From a virus: a DNA stretch of 53,048 nucleotides. The DNA lies in the IMG/VR virus record IMGVR_UViG_3300024302_000014, positions 1-53,048 of that record; one strand, given 5' to 3'. Position numbers and translations under genes: made by a program. Below, one piece after another: positions 8,409-16,447 of this stretch; the stretch's first letter is position 1; every line of letters begins with the position of its first letter. The notes under the pieces were generated by a model. It did no database searches, had not been told where the DNA came from, and saw only the letters and a list, made by a program, of their open reading frames with translations.

Positions 8409-9881
8409 CTATCCTAATGCAATTGCCATAGCGACGGCTTCTGCCGTCTTGCTATCTAGCATTGTCTGTAAATTAACCACCTCTGAAATTGAGTGAGTAG
8501 CTGGGTGTGTGTAGTTAGTGGCACTTTCTTCAATATTGTCTAATTTCGTCTGCAATGTAGTTGTGAAGTTCTTTTGCGTTAATCCATTGTCGCCCACTGA
8601 ATAAGTTGTATCAGTGTAGTTGCCAGCATGTAAGTTTGTTGCGCCTTGGTCTGCTGTCCAATCAATATGCTCATTAGCCACAAAGTCACTTAAACCATCA
8701 TGAGTCACTGATACTGCGCCTGTATCCCCATTAACACTTGATACTGCATCAGTAGGAGTTGCTAGCAACGTGTAGTCAGCCATAGTTCCTGCTGTACCCC
8801 CGTTATGGCAGTAAGTCTTATTCTCATCAGAGCGAACAACAATATCACCTTCCTGAGCCGTTAAGGCTAGTTGAGTTACTTGATTAGTCGCTGTCTGTAC
8901 TGATGTTAAAGCTAAAGGGCTTGCTGAAAAAACAGTGCCTGCTAGTGTAAGACCTGTGCCTGCTGTATATGTCGTGTTAGTATTTGTATCAGTTGAAGAT
9001 ATTGTGCCGTCACCAGCGATAGTCACATTAGTTCCCGCTGTTAAAGCAGAAACAACATTAGTTGTGTCTGTCACATCAGCGCTTGCCTCAACACCATCAA
9101 GCTTAGTTTTAAGCGTGGTAGTGAAATTCTTTTGAGTCAATCCGTTATCACCAACCGAATAAGTAGTATCAGTTGAACTAACCGTACCCCCCGCTGAAAT
9201 TGCAACATTAGTGCCTGCTGTCAATGAAGCTACAACATTAGTTGTGTCCGTCACATCAGCGCTATCTTCAATACCTGATAACTTAGTCTGTTCAGCATCA
9301 CTGAATTCATTAGTATCTGTATTAGACTCGTAAGCTGTTTTAATCTCACTGGCAGACTGGTCAGCTGTAGCACTATCCTCAATATTCCCTAACTTAGTCT
9401 TTTCAGCGCTAGTGAAGCTCTTCTCCGATAACTCACCATCTTGTACAGAATAAGTTGTGTTATTATCAGGTATGGTAACTACATCTGTTGACCCATCTCC
9501 TCTCGTAAGAGTGATTGTATGGTCACTAATCGTCATTGCATCCGTTGAAGAGCTTAAAGACTGATTAGACGTTTTATTTGTTTTAGTACCTAGAGCTGTA
9601 GTAACAGTTGAAGCATAAGAAGCATCATCATTAATTGCTTCTGCCAGCTCATTTAGAGTATCTAAGGCTCCAGGAGCTCCTCCTACTAAGTCTGATATCT
9701 TCGTATCTATTGCAGACTCTGAAATAGTAAGAGTAGGTAAATTATCCCAAGGGGCAATACCGTCACCTATTTTTAGTATACTATTGCTAGTATCTTGTCC
9801 TATCTCTCCTTGAGAGAGTATCGGATTTACAGAAGCCCAATTTGCTGCTGTGTCTCTTCTAAATTGAATTTTTGCTGCCAT
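8409..9881 (-). CDS. Tail fibre with Mtd-like N-terminal domain and internal repeats
   Basis: This is a 490-residue fibre. The N-terminus (1-55: IQFRRDTAANWASVNPILSQ, GEIGQDTSN, KIGDGIAPWDNLP) matches the trimerisation/attachment domain seen at the start of major tropism determinant-like and other fibre proteins. The rest consists of repeats of about 60 residues built from TYSVGDNGLTQKNFTTTL, KLDGVEASADVTDTTNV and LTAGTNV.I...G.ISSTDT. At least three copies are seen, the last partial, and their nucleotide sequences have diverged although the protein repeats stay close. No reverse transcriptase or template repeat is visible, so no diversity-generating retroelement can be claimed. Its ATG overlaps the upstream stop (TAATG). 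Confidence 0.8.
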   Translation of the reverse strand: MAAKIQFRRDTAANWASVNPILSQGEIGQDTSNSILKIGDGIAPWDNLPTLTISESAIDTKISDLVGGAPGALDTLNELAEAINDDASYASTVTTALGTKTNKTSNQSLSSSTDAMTISDHTITLTRGDGSTDVVTIPDNNTTYSVQDGELSEKSFTSAEKTKLGNIEDSATADQSASEIKTAYESNTDTNEFSDAEQTKLSGIEDSADVTDTTNVVASLTAGTNVAISAGGTVSSTDTTYSVGDNGLTQKNFTTTLKTKLDGVEASADVTDTTNVVSALTAGTNVTIAGDGTISSTDTNTNTTYTAGTGLTLAGTVFSASPLALTSVQTATNQVTQLALTAQEGDIVVRSDENKTYCHNGGTAGTMADYTLLATPTDAVSSVNGDTGAVSVTHDGLSDFVANEHIDWTADQGATNLHAGNYTDTTYSVGDNGLTQKNFTTTLQTKLDNIEESATNYTHPATHSISEVVNLQTMLDSKTAEAVAMAIALG

Positions 9882-11311
9882 TATGCGGCGCCTCCATCAT
9901 ATTGTAAGTCGCTTGAAGTGAAAACTGTACTAGCAGCACCTCCGTCTAAGTTTATATCTATAAGTGTAATAGGGCCGAAGCTAACTATAATTATATCATC
10001 CCCTACCGCAGCTGCTTCTACCAAAGTTATAGAAGTGCCATTGTCCGCTGTATAATCCGCTTTAGGTAATCGGAACCCGTTCAAATATACAGCTTCTTTG
10101 TCTATAGCGTAGTCTGCCGTAAACACGGTCTGCCCAGCAGTAGCCACAAAGTCTGTTTGAGTAAGTACTGCGTTACTTCCGGAGTATACCTCGTTCACTA
10201 TAATGGAAATAACGTCCCCGTCAGTAGTAGTAATCCCTACTAAAGATACTGTAGTGCCTAAGGTAGCCGTGAAATCTTCATCTGCTAGCCTAAGTCCATT
10301 GAAGAACACTGCTGTTACGGTGCTTGCGCCATAAGGTACACCAAAGCTTGTTTGCCCTGAAGTAGTTGAGTCTAGTATAAACTCGTGTTGAGTGGATACG
10401 GAGGATGAAGTATCCCCACCACCTCCTCCAGATACTGGGAACCACTGAGAAACTCCGGCAGAGTCTTGAATATATTTATATAGTAAAGAGTCGTCGGTAT
10501 CCCACCACTCATCTCCTAAAGTAGGGTTCGCTGGTTGAGAAGTACTAAAGCTATTAGTATGCCCGTCCTCTAGACCTATGATTAATTGCTTTGGAGTAGT
10601 GCTACTGTCGGTAGTAATAACAACGTTATTACCTGCCACAATTTGTAGACTTTCTTCTCCTGAAGGAGATAGTGTAGTTTGTCCAGCAATAAGCAGGTCT
10701 TTCCAATGAGAACCTAAAGATACCTTAACGGCTCCACCTGTTAAATCTGTGACATTAAAGCCAGTTCCATCGTCAAATCGTATCTCGGATACATCAGTTA
10801 TTACATTAGTACCACTAACATCTTTGACCGTTAATGTCGATGGAAGATTTTGCCAAGAAGTTGTAGTACCATTTGTTGATAAAAATTTACCACTATTAGA
10901 TGACTGTGCGGGAAGTCCTCCACCACTGGTAGCAAAAGTATGCCCTACATGTTCTGATATAGTGTCTGCAACAAATGTCTTGTTTGCAGCGTCGTATGAA
11001 ATAGTAACATCATGAAAGTGGCTAGCAGCAGTACTAGAACGTACTGCTATAGTAGTTCCGTCCTTTATTAAATTGTAAGCTTGTTGTCCTGTAATTGACA
11101 CAGAATGAACGTGCCCGTTAAAATTAGTTAGCTGGAATACTTCTCCAATACTAATTTCAGATATACTAGGGGTTACTCCGTCTGTTTGATGGATAAATAT
11201 TTTTCCATCATGCGTATTGAGCCCTATCTCCCCCAGCTCTAATTGAGTTGTAGAAGGTATATTGTGTTGAACGGCAGATCTAATGTGCTTAATCAGATTT
11301 TGTCTTGCCAT
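9881..11311 (-). CDS. Tail fibre, first gene of the left adhesin operon, with HxH-pair domain
   Basis: This 476-residue fibre starts MARQNLIKHIRSAVQHNIPS and has an attachment motif LELGEIGLNTHDGKIFIHQT. Residues 66-104 hold two His-x-His pairs (H67/H69 in GHVHSVSIT and H98/H100 in SHFHDVTISY), the same domain layout as in the L-like tail tip protein. Residues about 330-460 contain two related beta repeats (FFNGLRLADEDFTA, VYLNGFRLPKADYTA). It ends QYDGGAA. It is preceded by a sigma70 promoter with an 80-base leader and a good ribosome site (AGGAG six bases before ATG). It is probably a structural fibre linking tip and adhesins. Confidence 0.75.
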   Translation of the reverse strand: MARQNLIKHIRSAVQHNIPSTTQLELGEIGLNTHDGKIFIHQTDGVTPSISEISIGEVFQLTNFNGHVHSVSITGQQAYNLIKDGTTIAVRSSTAASHFHDVTISYDAANKTFVADTISEHVGHTFATSGGGLPAQSSNSGKFLSTNGTTTSWQNLPSTLTVKDVSGTNVITDVSEIRFDDGTGFNVTDLTGGAVKVSLGSHWKDLLIAGQTTLSPSGEESLQIVAGNNVVITTDSSTTPKQLIIGLEDGHTNSFSTSQPANPTLGDEWWDTDDSLLYKYIQDSAGVSQWFPVSGGGGGDTSSSVSTQHEFILDSTTSGQTSFGVPYGASTVTAVFFNGLRLADEDFTATLGTTVSLVGITTTDGDVISIIVNEVYSGSNAVLTQTDFVATAGQTVFTADYAIDKEAVYLNGFRLPKADYTADNGTSITLVEAAAVGDDIIIVSFGPITLIDINLDGGAASTVFTSSDLQYDGGAA

Positions 11312-11400
11312 ATTGAGCTCCTATATACTGTATTCAACAGTTCCTTTTTCTAAGTTCTTTTGTAGCTGGGTAAGTTTTTACAGCTCTATTTTTAAAATCA

Positions 11401-11429
11401 ATTATACGCAACTTTGACCAAATTGTCAA
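11401..11429 (-). promoter_or_regulatory. Sigma70-type promoter for the left adhesin operon
   Basis: On the minus strand TTGACA (11424-11429) and TATAAT (11401-11406) are separated by exactly 17 bases, a perfect match to the bacterial housekeeping consensus. AAAAATAAC lies just upstream of the -35 and may be an UP element. The predicted start is near 11394, giving a leader of about 80 bases before the ATG at 11311. It lies immediately downstream of a terminator, so the adhesin genes form a separate transcription unit. Confidence 0.9.
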
Positions 11430-11454
11430 GAGTTATTTTTCTTTCGTCAGACGT

Positions 11455-11485
11455 AAAAAAGGGGGCAACGAATCCGCTGCCCCCC
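11455..11485 (-). terminator. Intrinsic terminator after the 893-residue fibre gene
   Basis: Minus-strand transcripts form a ten-pair stem (GGGGGCAGCG / CGTTGCCCCC, one G-U pair, four-base loop; 11461-11484) followed by six T residues and ACG. It lies 15-40 bases beyond the stop of the 11500-14181 gene. It should end the long structural-gene transcript just before the next promoter. Confidence 0.92.
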
Positions 11486-11499
11486 TTTAAGGTCACTGG

Positions 11500-14181
11500 T
11501 TAGTAAGTCCCGCCGTCTAACGTATTAGACATCTCAAACTTGTACCCGCTAGCACCATCGGAAACTACTGTTAAGTGTTTTCCTAAGTGTGTAGCGTCCA
11601 AGGCTGAAGGTACTTCTCTTTCCCCAGATAGTGCTGCTTCGCCAATTGGGTTAACCCAAAGCTCTTCATACACCTTCTGCCATTGCTCAGATCTGTTAAC
11701 CATAGTGGTTTCACTATCGCCCAACTTAATCTCTTTAGCAGAAATTGGAGCTGTTTGAACTGTACTGATAGTAGCACCTTCAACATGGTCTGCACCAAAT
11801 ATGAAGCTTTCTCTGCTATCGTCCCAACCCATGAAGCCCATTCGTGCTTGAGTATCAAAGTATGGGAATACAATTCCTAGATCATTAGTGGTAGCCGAAG
11901 TAGGAGTTTCATCTCCTCCAATACGGAAAGTAGCATCATCAATAGTAACCACGGTTGAGTTAACAGTAGTCATGTCGCCATTAACTGTTAAGTTGCCCCC
12001 AATTACAGTGTTGCCCGCTACATCCAAATTACCTAAGTTATCTACTGATAATTTAGTAATACCTGAACCACCTGAAACCTTGAATAGATCAGGGTCTTTA
12101 AAGATGGTTTGGTTACTAAAGGCAGATGAGATATCGTCTGTAACTACTAGTACTGTACCCGAAGTTACAGAAGTAACCGTAGTTACTTCAGCACCAATCT
12201 TAACAGACATACCTTCAGTAAGCCCATGAGTGCCTCCGAACGTCCAAGTCTTGTTACCTGCACCAGATGAAGTAGCAGTGTGTGCACTAGCAGGAACACT
12301 AAGATCACCTTTTGAGTATACAAGGTTATTGTCCGTAATAGTAGAACTATCTAGAACAACACTTGTAAGAGTACCGTCATTAATATCAACTTTATTAATA
12401 TTAACTTCGCCCGCAGCAGATGCGTTAATATTGATATTACCAGAAATAGCTTCAATAGTATTACTACCATCGAATTCTAGATTACCAAAAGTAACTGCAC
12501 CTCTTAAACGAGTCCAACCTTTAACATCAAAGTTAGGATCTGCTCTAGTTCCGCCTGTACCATGTACAATAACATCACCATTACCATTGACCTCAAATTC
12601 TAAACCACCCGCTTTGCGTAGTTGAATACCCGAGAATCCATCCAGAGTTAAAGCACCTGCTGTAGTCTTAATTTCAGTAGCTGCACTGAACGTTAAGTCC
12701 GTAGCTCCTAAATCTAAGGCCGTAGCTGAGTTTAACACAATAGAGTTGGCATCGATAGAAACAGTACCTGTCGCATCAATGTCTACACCACCTGCTGAAT
12801 TAACAGTAATGTTCTTACCTGCTGCATCATTATTTAAGTTAATACCGCCAGCTAAAGTTTTGAGCTCAATTGCTCCAACTCCAGTGCCTTGAGTATTCTC
12901 AATAACAATTGTATCATCTGTACCGCCATTAGCCTGTAGGTTAATAGCGTTAGCACCATCTCGGTTAGAAGCTATCTTAACGCCACCAACATCTGATTGA
13001 ATGCTTACAGAAGTATCCCCTGTGCCTTGATTAGACAGGATAGAGATCGTTTCAGACGCACCACCATTCGCGTGCAGCTTAATAGCATCTGCAACGTTAC
13101 CTGTAGAGTATAAGTTTACCCCACCAGCATCGGAAGATAGTTGAACCGAAGCGCTGCCACTTGTAGCGGAAGTACCTTGATCAGAGTGAACACGTATAGT
13201 ATCACTCGTACCACCATCCGTATGGATGTATACAGCATCAGCTTGATTACCTGTTGAACTGATAGTTACACCACCAGCTACTGAGTCAACTTTTACTGAG
13301 TCTACACTAGTACCTTTCTGAGCCTGTACTAAAATAGTTCCAGAGGTACCACCGTTTTCAAGGATAGTAACAGCAGAGCCATTATTAGTAGAGGTTAGAT
13401 CAATAGTACCTAAAGCACTAACATCGATACCACCTTGTGAGGTAATATCAATTGCTTGTGAAGAAGTACCATTTGAATCGATCTTAACAGTTGCAGCACC
13501 AGTACTATTACTAGCTATTAGCTGAACAGCACCTGTGCCATTTTCACCACCATCTAGTATTACCTTACCACTTGTAGAATCTAAAGTAATAGTCCCAGCT
13601 GCCCCGTTGGCCGTTAAGGCTACGTTTGCTGCAGAAGTTACTGAGTAACCTGCATCGCCAGTACTAATACTAATTCCATTTCCTGTTCCAGTATTGCTAA
13701 TATAGTCAATATTAAGTAAACTAATCTTACTATTAACATCTTTCTTATCTAGTACAACTGTACCATTTAAGCTATAACCATACTTGGAATCTGTACCATA
13801 AGTAGCTCCTGTTCCATCATCGGAACGAACTACTAATTGATTTGTAGTATTTTCAGAATCATATACTACGAAATCGGTTCCAGAGGTGAATAAACTAACA
13901 TCGTAACTGTTAGAGCTCCCCTCTGATTTAAAGCGCATCGCACGAGAATTACCACTAGCAGCGTCCGCAGTACCTATTAGGAAGTCCTGCAGAATTACGT
14001 TAGATGATTCATCAAGTTTAAAGAATTTACCTTGTCCGCCGAGTTCTGTTATGTTCCCGTTAGCTTTAGTAATATATAGAGTTTCATTTCCATCTGAATA
14101 AGATAGTAAACCAAACTCCGTTGCGTTTGTACCCGGCGGGAGTAATCCCGTGGTACGTTTTATTTTTATTAAATTTGCCAT
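11500..14181 (-). CDS. Large repeat-containing tail fibre (893 residues)
   Basis: The N-terminus (MANLIKIKRTTGLLPPGTNA, then EFGLLSYSDGNETLYITKAN) is an attachment motif similar to other fibre starts. Residues about 180-480 are repeats of roughly 37-40 residues with the pattern A(I/V).L.A.GG(T/A).(D/E)TI.(I/V)...QGT......(I/V).(L/S)...(A/G)GG(V/I), which suggests a beta-solenoid shaft. The C-terminal third contains a second beta region (VVTIDDATFRIGGDETPTSA, GFMGWDDSRESFIFGADHV) often found near fibre ends in marine phages. The protein ends SNTLDGGTY. It closes the P2 operon and is followed by a strong terminator. The ribosome site is GAGGA, with a 14-base palindrome just upstream. Confidence 0.8.
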   Translation of the reverse strand: MANLIKIKRTTGLLPPGTNATEFGLLSYSDGNETLYITKANGNITELGGQGKFFKLDESSNVILQDFLIGTADAASGNSRAMRFKSEGSSNSYDVSLFTSGTDFVVYDSENTTNQLVVRSDDGTGATYGTDSKYGYSLNGTVVLDKKDVNSKISLLNIDYISNTGTGNGISISTGDAGYSVTSAANVALTANGAAGTITLDSTSGKVILDGGENGTGAVQLIASNSTGAATVKIDSNGTSSQAIDITSQGGIDVSALGTIDLTSTNNGSAVTILENGGTSGTILVQAQKGTSVDSVKVDSVAGGVTISSTGNQADAVYIHTDGGTSDTIRVHSDQGTSATSGSASVQLSSDAGGVNLYSTGNVADAIKLHANGGASETISILSNQGTGDTSVSIQSDVGGVKIASNRDGANAINLQANGGTDDTIVIENTQGTGVGAIELKTLAGGINLNNDAAGKNITVNSAGGVDIDATGTVSIDANSIVLNSATALDLGATDLTFSAATEIKTTAGALTLDGFSGIQLRKAGGLEFEVNGNGDVIVHGTGGTRADPNFDVKGWTRLRGAVTFGNLEFDGSNTIEAISGNININASAAGEVNINKVDINDGTLTSVVLDSSTITDNNLVYSKGDLSVPASAHTATSSGAGNKTWTFGGTHGLTEGMSVKIGAEVTTVTSVTSGTVLVVTDDISSAFSNQTIFKDPDLFKVSGGSGITKLSVDNLGNLDVAGNTVIGGNLTVNGDMTTVNSTVVTIDDATFRIGGDETPTSATTNDLGIVFPYFDTQARMGFMGWDDSRESFIFGADHVEGATISTVQTAPISAKEIKLGDSETTMVNRSEQWQKVYEELWVNPIGEAALSGEREVPSALDATHLGKHLTVVSDGASGYKFEMSNTLDGGTY

Positions 14182-14196
14182 TTAATTGTCCTCAAT

Positions 14197-14234
14197 ACTC
14201 TATATAGAGTCGTGTGAGATCCGATATATATCGG
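14197..14234. repeat. Two perfect 14-base palindromes between fibre genes
   Basis: ACTCTATATAGAGT (14197-14210) and CCGATATATATCGG (14221-14234) are each perfect palindromes, separated by ten bases. They fill the short gap between the stop of the 14242-14625 gene and the ribosome site of the 11500-14181 gene. They could act as RNA hairpins, RNase processing sites or dimer-binding operators. Nothing in the sequence decides between these. Confidence 0.7.
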
Positions 14235-14241
14235 GTTAAAA

Positions 14242-14625
14242 TTAATAGTTCCCCCCGTCTAGGGACTCCATATCAACTGTTGTGTAATCGTACACTCCTC
14301 CTACTGGAATGTCTCCGCCCGCTAGGGCTAAGACTCTCCAATCCAAGGTACCTGGCGATGTCTCCCGATAAACCAGCATTTGGTTATCGTTCGTGTCATA
14401 CCAGAGGTCACCCTCAGACGCTGTAGTTGGGGCGTCGTCTTGCACAAATTGTTGATCCGCTATTTGTTCTAATGCAGCTTGTACATTAGTAGCGGTTATA
14501 GTGCCATGTGGGGAGAAAGCAAGATACTGTGCTTCTCCTATACCTGCTATCGTTGTTGCTATGGTCTCATTATTAGTAACCGTTACGTTACTAATAGTTT
14601 CAGTGACTGTTACCGTAATACTCAT
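14242..14625 (-). CDS. Small fibre-region structural protein
   Basis: This 127-residue protein starts with a Thr/Val-rich strand region (SITVTVTETISNVTVTNNET). It then has YLAFSPHGTITATNVQAALE and QIADQQF (a helical fibre motif), followed by APTTASEGDLWYDTNDNQML, a collar-like DLWYD motif common in fibre and baseplate proteins. It ends DMESLDGGNY, matching the C-terminal DGG-x-Y ending of the neighbouring 893-residue fibre. It overlaps the upstream gene by four bases (ATGA). The likely role is a connector or short fibre subunit, inferred from motifs and position. Confidence 0.65.
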   Translation of the reverse strand: MSITVTVTETISNVTVTNNETIATTIAGIGEAQYLAFSPHGTITATNVQAALEQIADQQFVQDDAPTTASEGDLWYDTNDNQMLVYRETSPGTLDWRVLALAGGDIPVGGVYDYTTVDMESLDGGNY

Positions 14626-14960
14626 CGAGTAACTCCAGGAGATACTGTAACAGTTCCCTCGATAATTCGAGTAACTGCACCAGTATCAGAAGTAACCTCA
14701 ACGTCGTACACATGTGTAAATGCCGGATTTAATGCATCTGTCTGGGTATCTGTTAATGAAATATTAAAAGACCCCATTGGCCCATTTACTAAACTAGTAG
14801 TAAATGATGCCGCCACATCTGACGAATAGTGAGATTTCCTCACCTGAGATTCGAAAGTATAGTTGGTAATGTCGACTGGAGAACCATTCTCCTCAACTCT
14901 GACTTGCATGTTGTAGGTAGCACCTTGCTCTAGTGTTATATCGTGCTTTCCTGCAGCCAT
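14622..14960 (-). CDS. Ig/BppU-like tail-tip accessory protein
   Basis: This 112-residue all-beta protein has HDITLEQGATYNMQVRVEEN, GSPVDITNYTFESQVRKSHY, FNISLTDTQTDALNPAFTHV, YDVEVTSDTG and IIEGTVTVSPGVTR. The pattern (an I..G.t...v.......pvDltg......ir start, then f.i.L...t..l..g.y.Y.v.v, then l..G.v.v.p.vt) resembles the N-terminal domain of baseplate upper proteins and related Ig-like tail proteins. It is short and has no receptor domain, so it may be an adaptor that attaches a fibre to the tail tip. The next gene starts inside its stop codon region (four-base overlap). Confidence 0.65.
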   Translation of the reverse strand: MAAGKHDITLEQGATYNMQVRVEENGSPVDITNYTFESQVRKSHYSSDVAASFTTSLVNGPMGSFNISLTDTQTDALNPAFTHVYDVEVTSDTGAVTRIIEGTVTVSPGVTR

Positions 14961-14964
14961 TTGC

Positions 14965-16446
14965 TTAGCTCCTTTGTAGTTGCGCTTCTAGAGACTCTAC
15001 TTTATTCGTTAATTCCTTAACAGCTTCCACTAGAACGGCAGTTAATCTACTATAATGTAGAGCCTCTGCTTTGCCGTCTTTCGAGCTGACTACTTCAGGA
15101 ATAACATCCAGGACATCATCTGCGATGAGTCCCAACTCCTTTTGCCCGTTGGATTTCTTATTGTAAGAAACACCTTCGAGTTTGAGAACCTTGCCTAAGG
15201 CCCCCATAATTGGTTTAATATTTTCTTTTAATTCTCTTGCAGAACTTTCGTAGATTGTTCCACCTACGTATAAGTTCTTAGCTACTGTTGCTCCACCTTT
15301 AACTGTGAGGGATACAGAGCTGTCCGAAAGACTTGTTGCCTCTGCTGTATTAGATAGGTATAGCCTGCCATCGTTATACATATACAAAGGAGTAGTCGAT
15401 GCCCCTGCTACAGTTGCCTGCCCATGCATAGTAAATTGACTATTCACTCCATACATAGTAGCATTTCCGGTACCTCCTGCAACTTTAAAGTACTGCCCAG
15501 GGTCTTCTGTGTACCACTTAAAGTCCCCATTATTATTGCCGTCACTTCCTGCAATAAAGCTATTATCATTGTCCATAGTAATAGCTCTAGTAGTTATACT
15601 AGAGTTGAAGTCTGCAGTTGAAGCTACTGTTAAGGTGCTTGATAAGTTTAAGGCATCTTTAATATCCACTGTGTTACTTGCACCGTGTATATCACCGTTA
15701 ATTAATATAGTATCTGCAGCTGCGTTGCCTAAAGTAACATTACCATTTAAGGTAGTGGCTCCCGCAACTGTGATTGCGCCTCCTACTGTTAAGTCAGTAC
15801 TTGTACCGGATAGAGTAACGTCCCCATTAAAAGTCGTGGCACCTACTGTTCCAGTTAACGTAATAGTATCGGAACTAGCGTTACCTAGAGTAGTGTTACC
15901 TAAAACACTTAGGCTGCCCGAAGTGGCTAAACTACTACCAAAGGAAGTAAGCCCGGAAACGTTTAGCGTGCCTGTAACCACAGCATTGCCCCCCACAGTA
16001 AGATCAGTTGTTGCCCCCTCTAGTACTACGTCCCCCTCGAAGGTGGTACTCTGAAACTTGCCGGTAACTGTGATATTATCAAGAACCGAGTCTCCAAGTA
16101 CGGTATTGCCCTTTAGGGTAGTAGTGCCTTCTACTGTTACATTAGAAGAAAATGTTTTTACTCCTGATATAGTCTGAGTAGAAGCTACGTTAACGTACTC
16201 CGATCCAGTTAAGTTGTCTAGCTTATTTACGTTTATTTGATATTCACTACTAAGGTCTGACCAACCTGTAATAGTTTTCAAATTAAATTTATTCGTGCTT
16301 CCGTCCCACCCGATAACTCCAATAGGTAAGTTAGTAGTTCCCGTGCCGTTAAACATCTTTGCATGATCATCTGCTCTGTCTACTAGTTCATCTCTGAAAT
16401 CTGTGTATAATGAATCTAGGGTTGGTTTATTCCAATTTGCTGCCAT
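14965..16446 (-). CDS. Tail fibre with C-terminal S74 intramolecular chaperone
   Basis: This is a 493-residue fibre. Residues 1-110 form an attachment and linker region (LDSLYTDFRDELVDRADDHA, then YVNVASTQTISGVKTFSSNV). Residues 100-290 are beta repeats of the type VEGTTTLKGNTVLGDS..D.ITVTGK and TFNGDVTLSGTSTDLTVGG, likely a triple-beta stalk. The last about 95 residues match the peptidase S74 (endosialidase-type) chaperone: SARELKENIKPI, ELGLIADDVLDVIPEVV, LHYSRLTAVLVEAVKEL, then a leucine-rich coiled coil. In the SARELK segment the Ser and Lys are five residues apart, the spacing of the self-cleavage dyad in the K1F endosialidase. This implies that the trimer is matured by autocleavage. Confidence 0.88.
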   Translation of the reverse strand: MAANWNKPTLDSLYTDFRDELVDRADDHAKMFNGTGTTNLPIGVIGWDGSTNKFNLKTITGWSDLSSEYQINVNKLDNLTGSEYVNVASTQTISGVKTFSSNVTVEGTTTLKGNTVLGDSVLDNITVTGKFQSTTFEGDVVLEGATTDLTVGGNAVVTGTLNVSGLTSFGSSLATSGSLSVLGNTTLGNASSDTITLTGTVGATTFNGDVTLSGTSTDLTVGGAITVAGATTLNGNVTLGNAAADTILINGDIHGASNTVDIKDALNLSSTLTVASTADFNSSITTRAITMDNDNSFIAGSDGNNNGDFKWYTEDPGQYFKVAGGTGNATMYGVNSQFTMHGQATVAGASTTPLYMYNDGRLYLSNTAEATSLSDSSVSLTVKGGATVAKNLYVGGTIYESSARELKENIKPIMGALGKVLKLEGVSYNKKSNGQKELGLIADDVLDVIPEVVSSKDGKAEALHYSRLTAVLVEAVKELTNKVESLEAQLQRS

Positions 16447-16447
16447 T

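Noticed and set aside
8409-9881. Diversity-generating retroelement target, suggested by the Mtd-like N-terminus
   Set aside because: No reverse transcriptase, template repeat or C-type-lectin variable region is seen in the window.
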